Part shown: piece after piece, positions 16,266 to 23,837 of the stretch
How positions within the stretch are numbered: position 1 is the stretch's first letter
How the letters are laid out: each line of letters opens with the position of its first letter
Origin: Bartonella taylorii 8TBB
GTDB lineage: Bacteria; Pseudomonadota; Alphaproteobacteria; Rhizobiales; Rhizobiaceae
NCBI RefSeq assembly: GCF_902825155.1
Contig: NZ_CADEAG010000004.1
Coordinates: 1 to 64,000 of the forward strand
Length of the DNA: 64,000 nt
Direction: 5' to 3'
The notes under the pieces: model-generated
Told to the model about the DNA's origin: nothing
The model's input: only the letters and a program-made list of their open reading frames with translations
Databases searched by the model: none
Translations under genes and position numbers: made by a program

Positions 16266-16401
16266 TTTTAACATATTGAAATACATAGATTTTTTTCTTT
16301 AAAGAGCTGTTTTTAGAGCATCTTTTAGACCACCCTTTACGATTTATAAAACTTTATCTAATTTACTCCTATTTGCTCCTTATTTTTCTTTGGAGTGAAT
16401 G

Positions 16402-16563
16402 CTAAGATCTCTTTCTTTCTCCCCTCACTGCTCTCCCTAGCTTATATGGCTCCAAAAATACCCCCCCTGAAGCACCCAATTACGAATCGTTGCGGTTTGA
16501 TACACTAAAAAGCTGTGCACACTCACGTGTCGTTACATATCTATTGCCATCATCAAATATCAT
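16402..16563 (-). pseudogene. excisionase-like HTH gene broken by a one-base frameshift
   Basis: From the ATG at 16563 (AAAGG upstream) the frame reads NRYVTTRECAQLFSVSNR and stops at 16480. Dropping one A near 16486 continues it as TIRNWVLQGGVFLEPYKLGR, then AVRGERKRS, with a stop at 16402. The joined product of ~53 residues matches the excisionase-family DNA-binding helix-turn-helix (TTRECA-LF-VS-RTIRNWV, then a YKLGRAVR wing). It lies just upstream of the integrase, in the same direction, as xis genes do. A sequencing error cannot be excluded. Confidence 0.65.
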
Positions 16564-16645
16564 CTCATTACCTTTCTCTTTTTTTATGTTACATAAATGG
16601 GAGGAGATGCTCGAGGGGAGAAGAGCACCCCCATAATGCTAAGTG

Positions 16646-17126
16646 TTAAGCAACTTTTGTTGAGAGTTGTTTTATCTCTTGGACTATTTCTGCTAAAAAG
16701 GTTTCAACAGCTTGATTGATCTGTTCAATTTGTTTCTTATCACAGTGAACACGCTTGATTTTCATGCGCAAGTGAAAGAATTCCCCCATGAACCGTGGGT
16801 CATAGCTTACAAAATCACACCACTTTCGTCCTGTACAAGCCGCTTGGAATTGCATTTGTGCGTGATATTCTAGTTTGATATTACCATCCATAAAAAAACG
16901 TAAATGGTTGGTTGATTGTGGGTATTTAACTTTCAACTAAACCGTCCTCATCAATAAGACCATCAGGGCTTGCACCAGCCATTTTCACTGTAGAATGAGG
17001 AACAAAGCCGCATTTTGTTATGTCCACATCATAGATGAATGCATATTCTTTCAAGGCATCATCCTCAATAATGAGAATTCTATTTACTTTAAGTTTTATG
17101 CGTGTATTTTTTAGATAGTCTGCCAA
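16646..17126 (-). pseudogene. lambda/YqaJ-type phage exonuclease remnant, frameshifted and lacking its N-terminus
   Basis: Two minus-strand frames together give the C-terminal part of a YqaJ/lambda exonuclease. The upstream frame holds KCGFVPHSTVKMAGASPDGL and GLVE; the downstream one continues with VKYPQSTNHL, LEYHAQMQFQAACTGRKWCD and FVSYDPR. They join if one A is dropped at ~16932 (GTTGAAAGTTAAA). The active-site stretch SPDG...VE-K is visible, but the N-terminal third is missing. Upstream of ~17060 the frame seems to belong to the ATP-grasp gene instead, so the exonuclease was cut by a rearrangement. Such enzymes act in phage recombination. Confidence 0.75.
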
Positions 17127-17154
17127 TCCAAATAAAGGATGAACCCAAGTTTCG

Positions 17155-18810
17155 TTACCGTTGCAATCTAGAATATTTTTCAGCTCTTGAAGCTTCTTTT
17201 GGCATATGCCCCCCTAGAGCTAAGCCAGTATTCAATTCAATCACTTTTATCTGATTACCTGAAATAAAAAAGTCCCAACGGTATGGGATACAATCACCTT
17301 GTATCTTGAATCTCTGCAATACAGAAATTAACTGGTCACTTAATCCTAAATTTTTAAACCACTGTTTTTGACTTCCTGAAAATAGCTTATCCTTTAAAGA
17401 AAATATCATCTTATATAGACAGTAGAAATCACGTGCTAGAGCTTGAGTCTGATGTTTTTCGAAAATGAACGAGGATACCAATAATTTCCATCCAGGTAAA
17501 ATAAACCCATCTTCTAAAGCGGCTTTCTGCATTTGAAACAATACGTCGCTTGTCTCAATACCCGCTTTAACCATTACATTGAAATTGAAATCTTTATGAA
17601 TGGTATTTACAGAAAATTTACATAATGCATGCTGGGTATCAGCTACTACAGATTGAGGGTTTGTTGAGGTAAAAATAATATCTGCTAGAGTATTGGAGTA
17701 GCTCATTTCAGCGGTAGCACTTTCGCCTACTGAAGCTGTTTTCATATAATAAACTTCAGATTTATAGCCTGTTTCTGGTAAAAAAATATTTTCAACATTA
17801 ATCTGTGAAATATTATTCGGTAGCTTGGGAAAGTGAATTAATGAAGCAGCTTTTAATCTAGGCTTAGCGTATTTTTCTTCTACACTCACACCAATAGAAA
17901 GTAAGAAATGTCCCTCAATTATATCAATATCTGAAGAAGCTTTAATCATCATCGGAATTAAACCACCTGCTGGACGCAACCCAATTTCTAGAAATAGGTG
18001 TGGACTTGAATCACGATAAAACGCTTCAATATGAAGCGCGCCATTTGGAGGATTAAAAGTTTCGATGGCTTCTGTAATAAACTCGTTCCACCGAAGCAGC
18101 TTTTGTCTGTCTGTTTCAATTATAGAAACCAGAGGAGCACCATTAATAGCCCCATAACCAGCATTTTCTTGGTAACATCCTACAGAATAGAAAATGCACT
18201 TAGTGTTTTCTACCAAGACATCAATATGATATAGGTTATCACTAATATATTCTTGTATTATAGGATCTGATATCTTTTTAAGAGCATTTAATGCTTCGTT
18301 TTGATTTTTGCATAACATGACCCCAATTGAAGCTGCTTGATCTATGGGTTTTATTACAATCGGATACGTAGTACGGTTATTGAATACGTCTTCTTTTGTA
18401 TATTGCACAGGTTGAACAAGTTTTCCGGTTTTGCTGATTTTCTCCGCCATCATAGCCTTATTTCTGAACCTTAGCATTCGCTCTAAGCTTAGCTTTGGCT
18501 CTAGTTTGAAAAATTTTTCAAGATAATACGCACTTGAAACTGCAAACTCTTCCATAGCAACAATGTGTGTAGGCTTAAAGCTGTCAGTGATTTTAACAGC
18601 TAAGCTCTTTAAAATTTCAATATTTTCCATATCACTAATCTGGATACAGTTTTTTTGAGGGGTGCTAGAAGTTTGATTGTAACGTTCTTGAATTATAATA
18701 TACTCGCCGATTAGGTGAGTATATCTCTTTACGATATCTTCTACTTCAGCCTTCATCCGTTCGCTCGTTACGAGAATTACTGGAAAAATTAAACCTTTTG
18801 TTTTTGCCAT
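17155..18810 (-). CDS. ATP-grasp ligase with a second, truncated ligase-like C-terminal region
   Basis: The start is the ATG at 18810 behind GAGGGG. About 551 residues. Residues ~90-400 are a carbamoyl-phosphate-synthase-type ATP-grasp domain: RNKAMMAEKISKTGKLVQPV, YPIVIKPIDQAASIGV, IQEYISDNLYHIDVLV and LFLEIGLRPAGG. Such enzymes join a carboxylate to an amine with ATP. Residues ~420-550 look like the start of another, circularly permuted-type ligase (IPYRWDFFISGNQIKVIELN, then TGLALGG). The stop at 17155 appears premature: shifting by one base continues with NETWVHPLFGLADYLKN and ILIIEDDA before running into the exonuclease remnant. Last gene of the operon. Confidence 0.7.
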   Translation of the reverse strand: MAKTKGLIFPVILVTSERMKAEVEDIVKRYTHLIGEYIIIQERYNQTSSTPQKNCIQISDMENIEILKSLAVKITDSFKPTHIVAMEEFAVSSAYYLEKFFKLEPKLSLERMLRFRNKAMMAEKISKTGKLVQPVQYTKEDVFNNRTTYPIVIKPIDQAASIGVMLCKNQNEALNALKKISDPIIQEYISDNLYHIDVLVENTKCIFYSVGCYQENAGYGAINGAPLVSIIETDRQKLLRWNEFITEAIETFNPPNGALHIEAFYRDSSPHLFLEIGLRPAGGLIPMMIKASSDIDIIEGHFLLSIGVSVEEKYAKPRLKAASLIHFPKLPNNISQINVENIFLPETGYKSEVYYMKTASVGESATAEMSYSNTLADIIFTSTNPQSVVADTQHALCKFSVNTIHKDFNFNVMVKAGIETSDVLFQMQKAALEDGFILPGWKLLVSSFIFEKHQTQALARDFYCLYKMIFSLKDKLFSGSQKQWFKNLGLSDQLISVLQRFKIQGDCIPYRWDFFISGNQIKVIELNTGLALGGHMPKEASRAEKYSRLQR

Positions 18811-18817
18811 AGTCCCC

Positions 18818-19588
18818 TCACCCGCCAAGTGAAACTCGTTTTTTCATTAAAACTCTAAAGAATTGCCACGCAATAACGACACAGATTACAGTTGAAAGCC
18901 AATAATAATATATTAAACTTGAATATGGGTTTAATAATGCCGTTACAGTTACGCCCGCACCTACCAATGAGGGCACAAGAGAGATTATAGCTATCAAACT
19001 CACCATGCTAAATAGATGTGGTGGCAATAGATTGAGTTTGAACATCTCGCTATGTATATATTCAACAGGAAGATATTTTTGGCTTAAAAGTGAAATAGAA
19101 TGCAGAAACGTTACAAAAGCCAGATTGGAAATGACAGTAAAAAAAACTGTCAACAAAGTAATTGTTATAGACAGCAGAGTGAAATCCAATTTGGGCATAT
19201 TAACATACAATGCATCTAAAATCAGTAAGCTAAAGAGTATTAGTAAGTTATTATTATTCGCCCATCGCAACAACATATGATAAACAAGTGGAACTGGCTG
19301 CATTAAGAGCGGCTCTAATTTTCCTGAAAGAAGCGCATAAAAAAAATTATTTATTGATGAAGCAAAAGTGTTTAGTAATAATGATATCACTAACATAAAA
19401 AAAATAAGGCCGTTAAATTCTTCTAGCGTCCATCCTTTTAATGAGCTCGTATTTTGATAAATGGAATCAGCATATAATAATCTAATAAAGGTCACGATAA
19501 ATGTTAAGGCAATGTACCCCACGAGATTGGCTTTATAGGCGCTGGAGTTTTTTAAACTATTTGAAACATAAGCTAGAAATTTTCCCAT
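18818..19588 (-). CDS. ABC-2 type permease, second subunit
   Basis: 256 residues from the ATG at 19588, which has a perfect AGGAGG lying over the stop of the preceding gene. Six or so hydrophobic segments are seen, for instance LVGYIALTFIVTFIRLLYA, LIFFMLVISLLLNTFASSI and VICVVIAWQFFRVLM. The central GKLEPLLMQPVPLVYHMLLR is the DUF990/ABC-2 family signature shared with the next permease. It forms the membrane channel of an exporter with the ATPase at 20423. The gene ends eight bases before the next start. Confidence 0.82.
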   Translation of the reverse strand: MGKFLAYVSNSLKNSSAYKANLVGYIALTFIVTFIRLLYADSIYQNTSSLKGWTLEEFNGLIFFMLVISLLLNTFASSINNFFYALLSGKLEPLLMQPVPLVYHMLLRWANNNNLLILFSLLILDALYVNMPKLDFTLLSITITLLTVFFTVISNLAFVTFLHSISLLSQKYLPVEYIHSEMFKLNLLPPHLFSMVSLIAIISLVPSLVGAGVTVTALLNPYSSLIYYYWLSTVICVVIAWQFFRVLMKKRVSLGG

Positions 19589-19592
19589 AATT

Positions 19593-20432
19593 TTAACCTC
19601 CTGCTGTTTCATATTTAGTCATAACAACTTTCCAATAAATTGCGCAAAGAACAATGAATACAAACATATACAAGTTTAACTGAAGACAATATGAGATTAG
19701 ATTACCAATATTTGGGTCGATAATCAGTTCAGCGGGTGCGGCGATGATAAATCTGAACGGATTATAAAACATGATAGGTGCTATAGTTTCAGGCCAAAAA
19801 CTTGGGGGCAACATGGTCCCGCCTAATATGCCTTGCAGCGCAGATAACAGCGCTAAAAGAAAATCAGGCCGAACAAATTTAAATGTGCTAAGAGCCATAA
19901 AAAGGCCAATTAAATAACACAATATTTGTGTCTCTATGATATAGATAATCGTCCAGAACCAATAGAAGGGGCTTATAGTTTCGACTTCAAAAAGAAAAAA
20001 ACAAACAGCCACAATGATAATAATTGGCCATGCATAGATAATAGCACCACCCAAAAAATCCCAAAATCTTTGAACCGGAATGGGTATAGGCCAAAGTAAA
20101 CGGGGTTCGAGTTCACCAGCTTGAATGTTTCGTGCAAAATATTCAATCACACTGTAAGAATTGTTAAGCCGCCAGAATGCTATAGAAATTGCAAAGTAGA
20201 ACATTAATTGCTGAAAATTATACCCGCTTACACTTTCCTCCGCATTGCCTGCGTAAATATAGTGCCAAATAATATATTGCGTGATAAAAGGAATACTCGT
20301 TGCCAATAATAGATCGATTATGAGCATATATTTATCAATAAGGATCTCCTTGACGGCGATAAAAGCGAATAGCTTTGCACAACCAAGATATAGCCGCACT
20401 GTCTTTAGCATCAGGAAAGGTTTTAAACGCAT
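19593..20432 (-). CDS. ABC-2 type permease, first subunit
   Basis: 279 residues with about six hydrophobic segments (IIDLLLATSIPFITQYIIWH, IIYAWPIIIIVAVCFFLFEV, FVFIVLCAIYWKVVM). The signature NIQAGELEPRLLWPIPIPVQ corresponds to GKLEPLLMQPVPLV in its neighbour, so the two are paralogous halves of one channel in the DUF990-like ABC-2 group. The start overlaps the ATPase stop by ten bases and has a GGAG site. The substrate cannot be read from the sequence. Confidence 0.82.
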   Translation of the reverse strand: MRLKPFLMLKTVRLYLGCAKLFAFIAVKEILIDKYMLIIDLLLATSIPFITQYIIWHYIYAGNAEESVSGYNFQQLMFYFAISIAFWRLNNSYSVIEYFARNIQAGELEPRLLWPIPIPVQRFWDFLGGAIIYAWPIIIIVAVCFFLFEVETISPFYWFWTIIYIIETQILCYLIGLFMALSTFKFVRPDFLLALLSALQGILGGTMLPPSFWPETIAPIMFYNPFRFIIAAPAELIIDPNIGNLISYCLQLNLYMFVFIVLCAIYWKVVMTKYETAGG

Positions 20433-21475
20433 TCTTGCTTCTCCCTGTCCTTAAATTGTTTTAAATAAATGTCTTCAAGAGAAGGCGGAGAAAATTGAAT
20501 TAAGATATTTGGCTGATCCATGACAAGCTTTTGTAAACATTCAAACATTTTATCTTTGATATCTGCGTCAATCAGCCATTCCATTTTCGATTGCGTCATG
20601 GCTTTTGAAATTATTTTACCTTGAGTTGAAATATGATCAACAGCTGCCTTGACTTGTTCAATAAAATCATCCGAAAGTGGGCGCTCTTGTACAACAAGTG
20701 AGCTTGTTACAAAATTGCCAACTTTTTCTGATACTGTACTAACAGAACCATCAAAAATAATTTCACTTTCCTTGAGAAAAACAATCCTAGAAGCACAATG
20801 TTCTATATCCGCCATATCATGGCTTGTTATGATAATTCCTTTATTTTGCTGCTTAACAAGACTGTGAAGATATTTGCGCAACTCATATTTGGATAGGATA
20901 TCCAGCCCAACAGTCGGCTCGTCTAATATCAGTAAGTCGGGGTCATGAATAAGGGCGGCAATAACTTCACATTTTACCCTTTCCCCAAGGCTTAAATTTC
21001 GAACCTTCCTATTGAGTATTGAAGACAGACCCAAAGCTTGCGTAAGCTCTTCCAGCTTTAACATGAAATTTTTACGATCTATATCATAGATTTTCTGTAA
21101 TACAGCATAACTGTCTTTAACAGGCAGATCCCACCATAGGCTAGACTTATGTCCAAAAACAACGCCGATTCTTCTTAAGAAATCATAATCGCGATGTGAA
21201 GGGGAAGAACCCAACACCCTAACCTTGCCGCAATCAGCTTTTTGTAAGCCGCAAATTGTTTTGACTAATGTGGATTTTCCTGCTCCATTTGGGCCCAAAA
21301 GTCCTAAACACTCTCCAGCTCTTAACTGAAGCGTTACGTTTTTTAATGCATATTTATCATTATTTTCTTGCCTCTTTGAGGGAAGAAAATAATCCCAGAA
21401 GGCTTTCTGACTTTTGTAAACCTTTGAGATATCCCTTACATCAACCAGAGTTTGTTGATTATTCATCTTAACCAT
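20423..21475 (-). CDS. ABC exporter ATP-binding protein
   Basis: 350 residues from the ATG at 21475, which overlaps the upstream stop (TGATG). Walker A is GLLGPNGAGKSTLV, the signature is the variant LSLGERVKCEV, Walker B is LLILDEPTVGLD and the switch His is in IIITSHD. The N-terminal part before Walker A (KVYKSQKAFWDYFLPSKR) and the C-terminal regulatory-like extension fit the NatA/DUF990-linked subfamily. It energises export through the two permeases that follow. Confidence 0.9.
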   Translation of the reverse strand: MVKMNNQQTLVDVRDISKVYKSQKAFWDYFLPSKRQENNDKYALKNVTLQLRAGECLGLLGPNGAGKSTLVKTICGLQKADCGKVRVLGSSPSHRDYDFLRRIGVVFGHKSSLWWDLPVKDSYAVLQKIYDIDRKNFMLKLEELTQALGLSSILNRKVRNLSLGERVKCEVIAALIHDPDLLILDEPTVGLDILSKYELRKYLHSLVKQQNKGIIITSHDMADIEHCASRIVFLKESEIIFDGSVSTVSEKVGNFVTSSLVVQERPLSDDFIEQVKAAVDHISTQGKIISKAMTQSKMEWLIDADIKDKMFECLQKLVMDQPNILIQFSPPSLEDIYLKQFKDREKQECV

Positions 21476-22365
21476 CAAGCTACCTTTCGGACTTTATTCA
21501 TTAACAATTCTGCAATCGCATCTGAAAACTCAAATCGATCTATTAAAATGTCTGGCTCTGGGTTAACTTCAATAAGGTAAAAATTCTCCCCTGCCCCTTC
21601 TATTATATCTACGCCTGCAGTATCAAGCCCAAGAGCCTTAACGGCATCAATAGCCAAGGCAGTAGCGAGATTATCAAATTTTTCTGGAGGCAAAATCTCA
21701 ATATGTCCTCCATGTGTACCATTGCAAATTGGGTATAATCCACCGGAATTAAAAGCATACCTTTTATTACAAACCTTAACTTCGCCGCTGACAATATCGC
21801 ATCGCCAAATAAATCTACTCGGATTTTCAATAAAAGATTGAACTATAAATTGTCCATCACGGTTTAACCATTTTTTTATTTCATCCAGAGGTGGATTTTT
21901 TGCTGCAAATATCTGTACTTCATTCGAGCAAAAGCCCAATGTTGATTGAGCCACTAAAGCTATATCTTTATTTAATAGAAACTCGTTGAATTGGTCTAAG
22001 CTTTGGAATATATGAGTCTCTGGGATTGGAAAACCAAGCTTACCCAAGTAGATTGCTGTAAGAGCTTTATCGCGAGCTAATTGATAAGACAATGGTTGGT
22101 TAATTATCGCGTCGTTGACTGAAGGTAGATTTGCAAGCTGTATAAATTGGGAGTGATAAGAACACCTAAATTCTGCCAAGCGGTCCATAAAAATAGCATC
22201 AAATTCATCAAGATTTGAGGTGACTTCGTTCGGAGCTGCTAATATTCTGATTTTTGACCAGTGAATAAACTCTGTATTAAAGTTTTTTTTTATAAGTGTA
22301 GCGTGCACTCTTTCTAGAAAAAGATGCATTTCGTTATAGATAATCGCAACCATATATGAATGCAT
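21475..22365 (-). CDS. RimK/glutathione-synthetase-like ATP-grasp ligase
   Basis: 296 residues; ATG with AGGGAAAA upstream. The N-terminal pre-ATP-grasp region has MVAIIYNEMHLFLERV and FDAIFMDRLAEFR. The core reads SVNDAIINQPLSYQLARDKA, GKLGFPIPETHIFQS, FIVQSFIENPSRFIWRCDIV and, near the end, AGVDIIEG followed by FYLIEVNPEPD, the metal-binding Glu/Asn motif. This is the RimK-like group, which adds amino acids or makes small peptides. First gene of the five-gene operon; its stop overlaps the ATPase start. The substrates are unknown. Confidence 0.82.
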   Translation of the reverse strand: MHSYMVAIIYNEMHLFLERVHATLIKKNFNTEFIHWSKIRILAAPNEVTSNLDEFDAIFMDRLAEFRCSYHSQFIQLANLPSVNDAIINQPLSYQLARDKALTAIYLGKLGFPIPETHIFQSLDQFNEFLLNKDIALVAQSTLGFCSNEVQIFAAKNPPLDEIKKWLNRDGQFIVQSFIENPSRFIWRCDIVSGEVKVCNKRYAFNSGGLYPICNGTHGGHIEILPPEKFDNLATALAIDAVKALGLDTAGVDIIEGAGENFYLIEVNPEPDILIDRFEFSDAIAELLMNKVRKVA

Positions 22366-22443
22366 TGAATTTTCCCTAAAACTTAAGCTGTTTTTTTATA
22401 TTGTTAAAGAATATCGTCTTTTGAGTTTATCCAGAGGGGGAAT

Positions 22444-22566
22444 ATGATCTACAGTGACCAGCTCAACATCTATGTTTTAGTGAAAAAGCTGACACATTCC
22501 ATTCGTAAAGTTCTTAATGCATTACATCGCTTTGTTGATAGGTGTACTGTTTTTCCAAACTGTTAA
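22444..22566 (+). CDS. 40-codon ORF with a strong ribosome site, unknown
   Basis: The ATG at 22444 follows AGAGGGGGAAT, an unusually good ribosome site for this region. The product starts MIYSDQLNIYVLVKKL and ends RCTVFPNC. It is divergent from the ligase/transporter operon and lies ~80 bases from it. It could be a gene stub, a small regulator or, more speculatively, a peptide related to the operon. Nothing identifies it. The remainder of 22367-22690 shows no other gene. Confidence 0.3.
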   Translation: MIYSDQLNIYVLVKKLTHSIRKVLNALHRFVDRCTVFPNC

Positions 22567-22690
22567 AATCCGTATCTTATTAACTTCTTCTTCTATTACT
22601 TATACTCATAAATGCATCATCTATTCTTCCATGTATATTCTTTATTCGTCTATAGGACGACCCACAGTGGTACTTTTCTCCAGCCCAACA

Positions 22691-23128
22691 TTAACTTTCA
22701 GCTATTTGCCCATGCCATTGCCCAAAGTTACTTTGGCCACAGCAGATTATAGGCATAAGTATGTTCCATGGTAACGTACCAATAATCCTGCCAAAATCAT
22801 TATTGTTATCAGTAATCAGCTCAATATGCGTATTATGCCTCAAGAAGTGGTAGTTTCTTTTCGCACATTCATATGCCATCAAACCGGCTTCTTCACTACT
22901 GTACTCGGCTCGAACTTTTACATTTAATGATGCCTCTAACTGATCTCGTTGGATTCTAGTCGAAGTTTCAGAATTGGTACTCAAGCAAGTGACTCCCAGC
23001 CCCCCTAAATCTATATTAGAATCTGCTAATTTTTCTGAATTCTGTTGTGGCAAAATATTTAAAGGATTAGCGATGAACCTATATTTCATGTCTAAAAAAA
23101 TCAAAAACTTTTTATGTAAATTAATCAT
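22691..23128 (-). CDS. hypothetical protein
   Basis: 145 residues; an internal start at 23089 (MKYRFIANPLN) would remove a lysine-rich leader. The part TRIQRDQLEASLNVKVRAEY, followed by SSEEAGLMAYECAKRNYHFL, loosely recalls the C-terminal beta-sandwich of GH43-type glycosidases (RRQ..., then E-AGL--Y----Y), which could make it a fragment. I do not trust that enough to name it. No good ribosome site is seen for either start. It may be a remnant. Confidence 0.35.
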   Translation of the reverse strand: MINLHKKFLIFLDMKYRFIANPLNILPQQNSEKLADSNIDLGGLGVTCLSTNSETSTRIQRDQLEASLNVKVRAEYSSEEAGLMAYECAKRNYHFLRHNTHIELITDNNNDFGRIIGTLPWNILMPIICCGQSNFGQWHGQIAES

Positions 23129-23166
23129 ATATTGTACTGTTTTCTATAAAATTGAAAATATTTTTA

Positions 23167-23694
23167 TTAACGTGTTTTATTCAAATTTTTTTCTGAACTT
23201 GAATATTCTTTTTCAAAGAGGTGTGGACTTTCAACAATAAGCTTTTTTCGTGCTTTTTGTAATTGCTTAATGACTTCATCAATTTTTGATGGAGAATAAA
23301 AAGAAGCTTGGCTATCTAATAAATTTTGCTTCTCCCTTCCCTCATAAACACATTGCATCTGAGATTGAAGTATTCTAATCTCTTGGAAAAAAAGACGTCC
23401 GGTTTCTTTGAAACCATTATTAAGTGAAAAAAGTTGATCGGAAATTGAGAGCAAAATTTGTTTTAAAAAGCGCTCATTTTCTTGGCGTTTACGATATTCT
23501 AAAATAAGAGCGTGACTTATCTCATCCAACTGTTTTTTTGTGGAATCAATTTTATGCAATAAATTTGGTTTTTCCCCCATATTACCTTCTCTCGCCTTTA
23601 AAAGCATAGTATGAATATCTAATAACTGAACTGCGGAATGAGATAAATAATCAACTAATGTAGGCGTATCGGCATAGTGCTTTCGTGCAACCAT
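23167..23694 (-). CDS. hypothetical helical protein
   Basis: 175 residues, almost entirely charged and helical (KIDSTKKQLDEISHALILEY, IDEVIKQLQKARKKLIVE), with no signal peptide or membrane segment. A coiled-coil cytoplasmic protein is likely. No family is recognised. It lies between the unknown 22691 gene and the DUF900 hydrolase, all on the minus strand but with gaps of 38 and 143 bases. Confidence 0.5.
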   Translation of the reverse strand: MVARKHYADTPTLVDYLSHSAVQLLDIHTMLLKAREGNMGEKPNLLHKIDSTKKQLDEISHALILEYRKRQENERFLKQILLSISDQLFSLNNGFKETGRLFFQEIRILQSQMQCVYEGREKQNLLDSQASFYSPSKIDEVIKQLQKARKKLIVESPHLFEKEYSSSEKNLNKTR

Positions 23695-23837
23695 CTCATA
23701 AACTCACCTAATGACTGGTTTTTATATTCATCCCGCTATTTATCTTTTATTTTACAAAACCATTCTAAAGAAAGTGCTAAAAAATACTGTTCTTCATTCA
23801 TTTATATTTGAATGAAAAAACTTTACTCTTTTCACAC

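Noticed and set aside
22517..22774. 85-codon plus-strand ORF overlapping the unknown 22691 gene
   Set aside because: No ribosome site, composition of a non-coding AT-rich frame, overlaps another candidate on the other strand.
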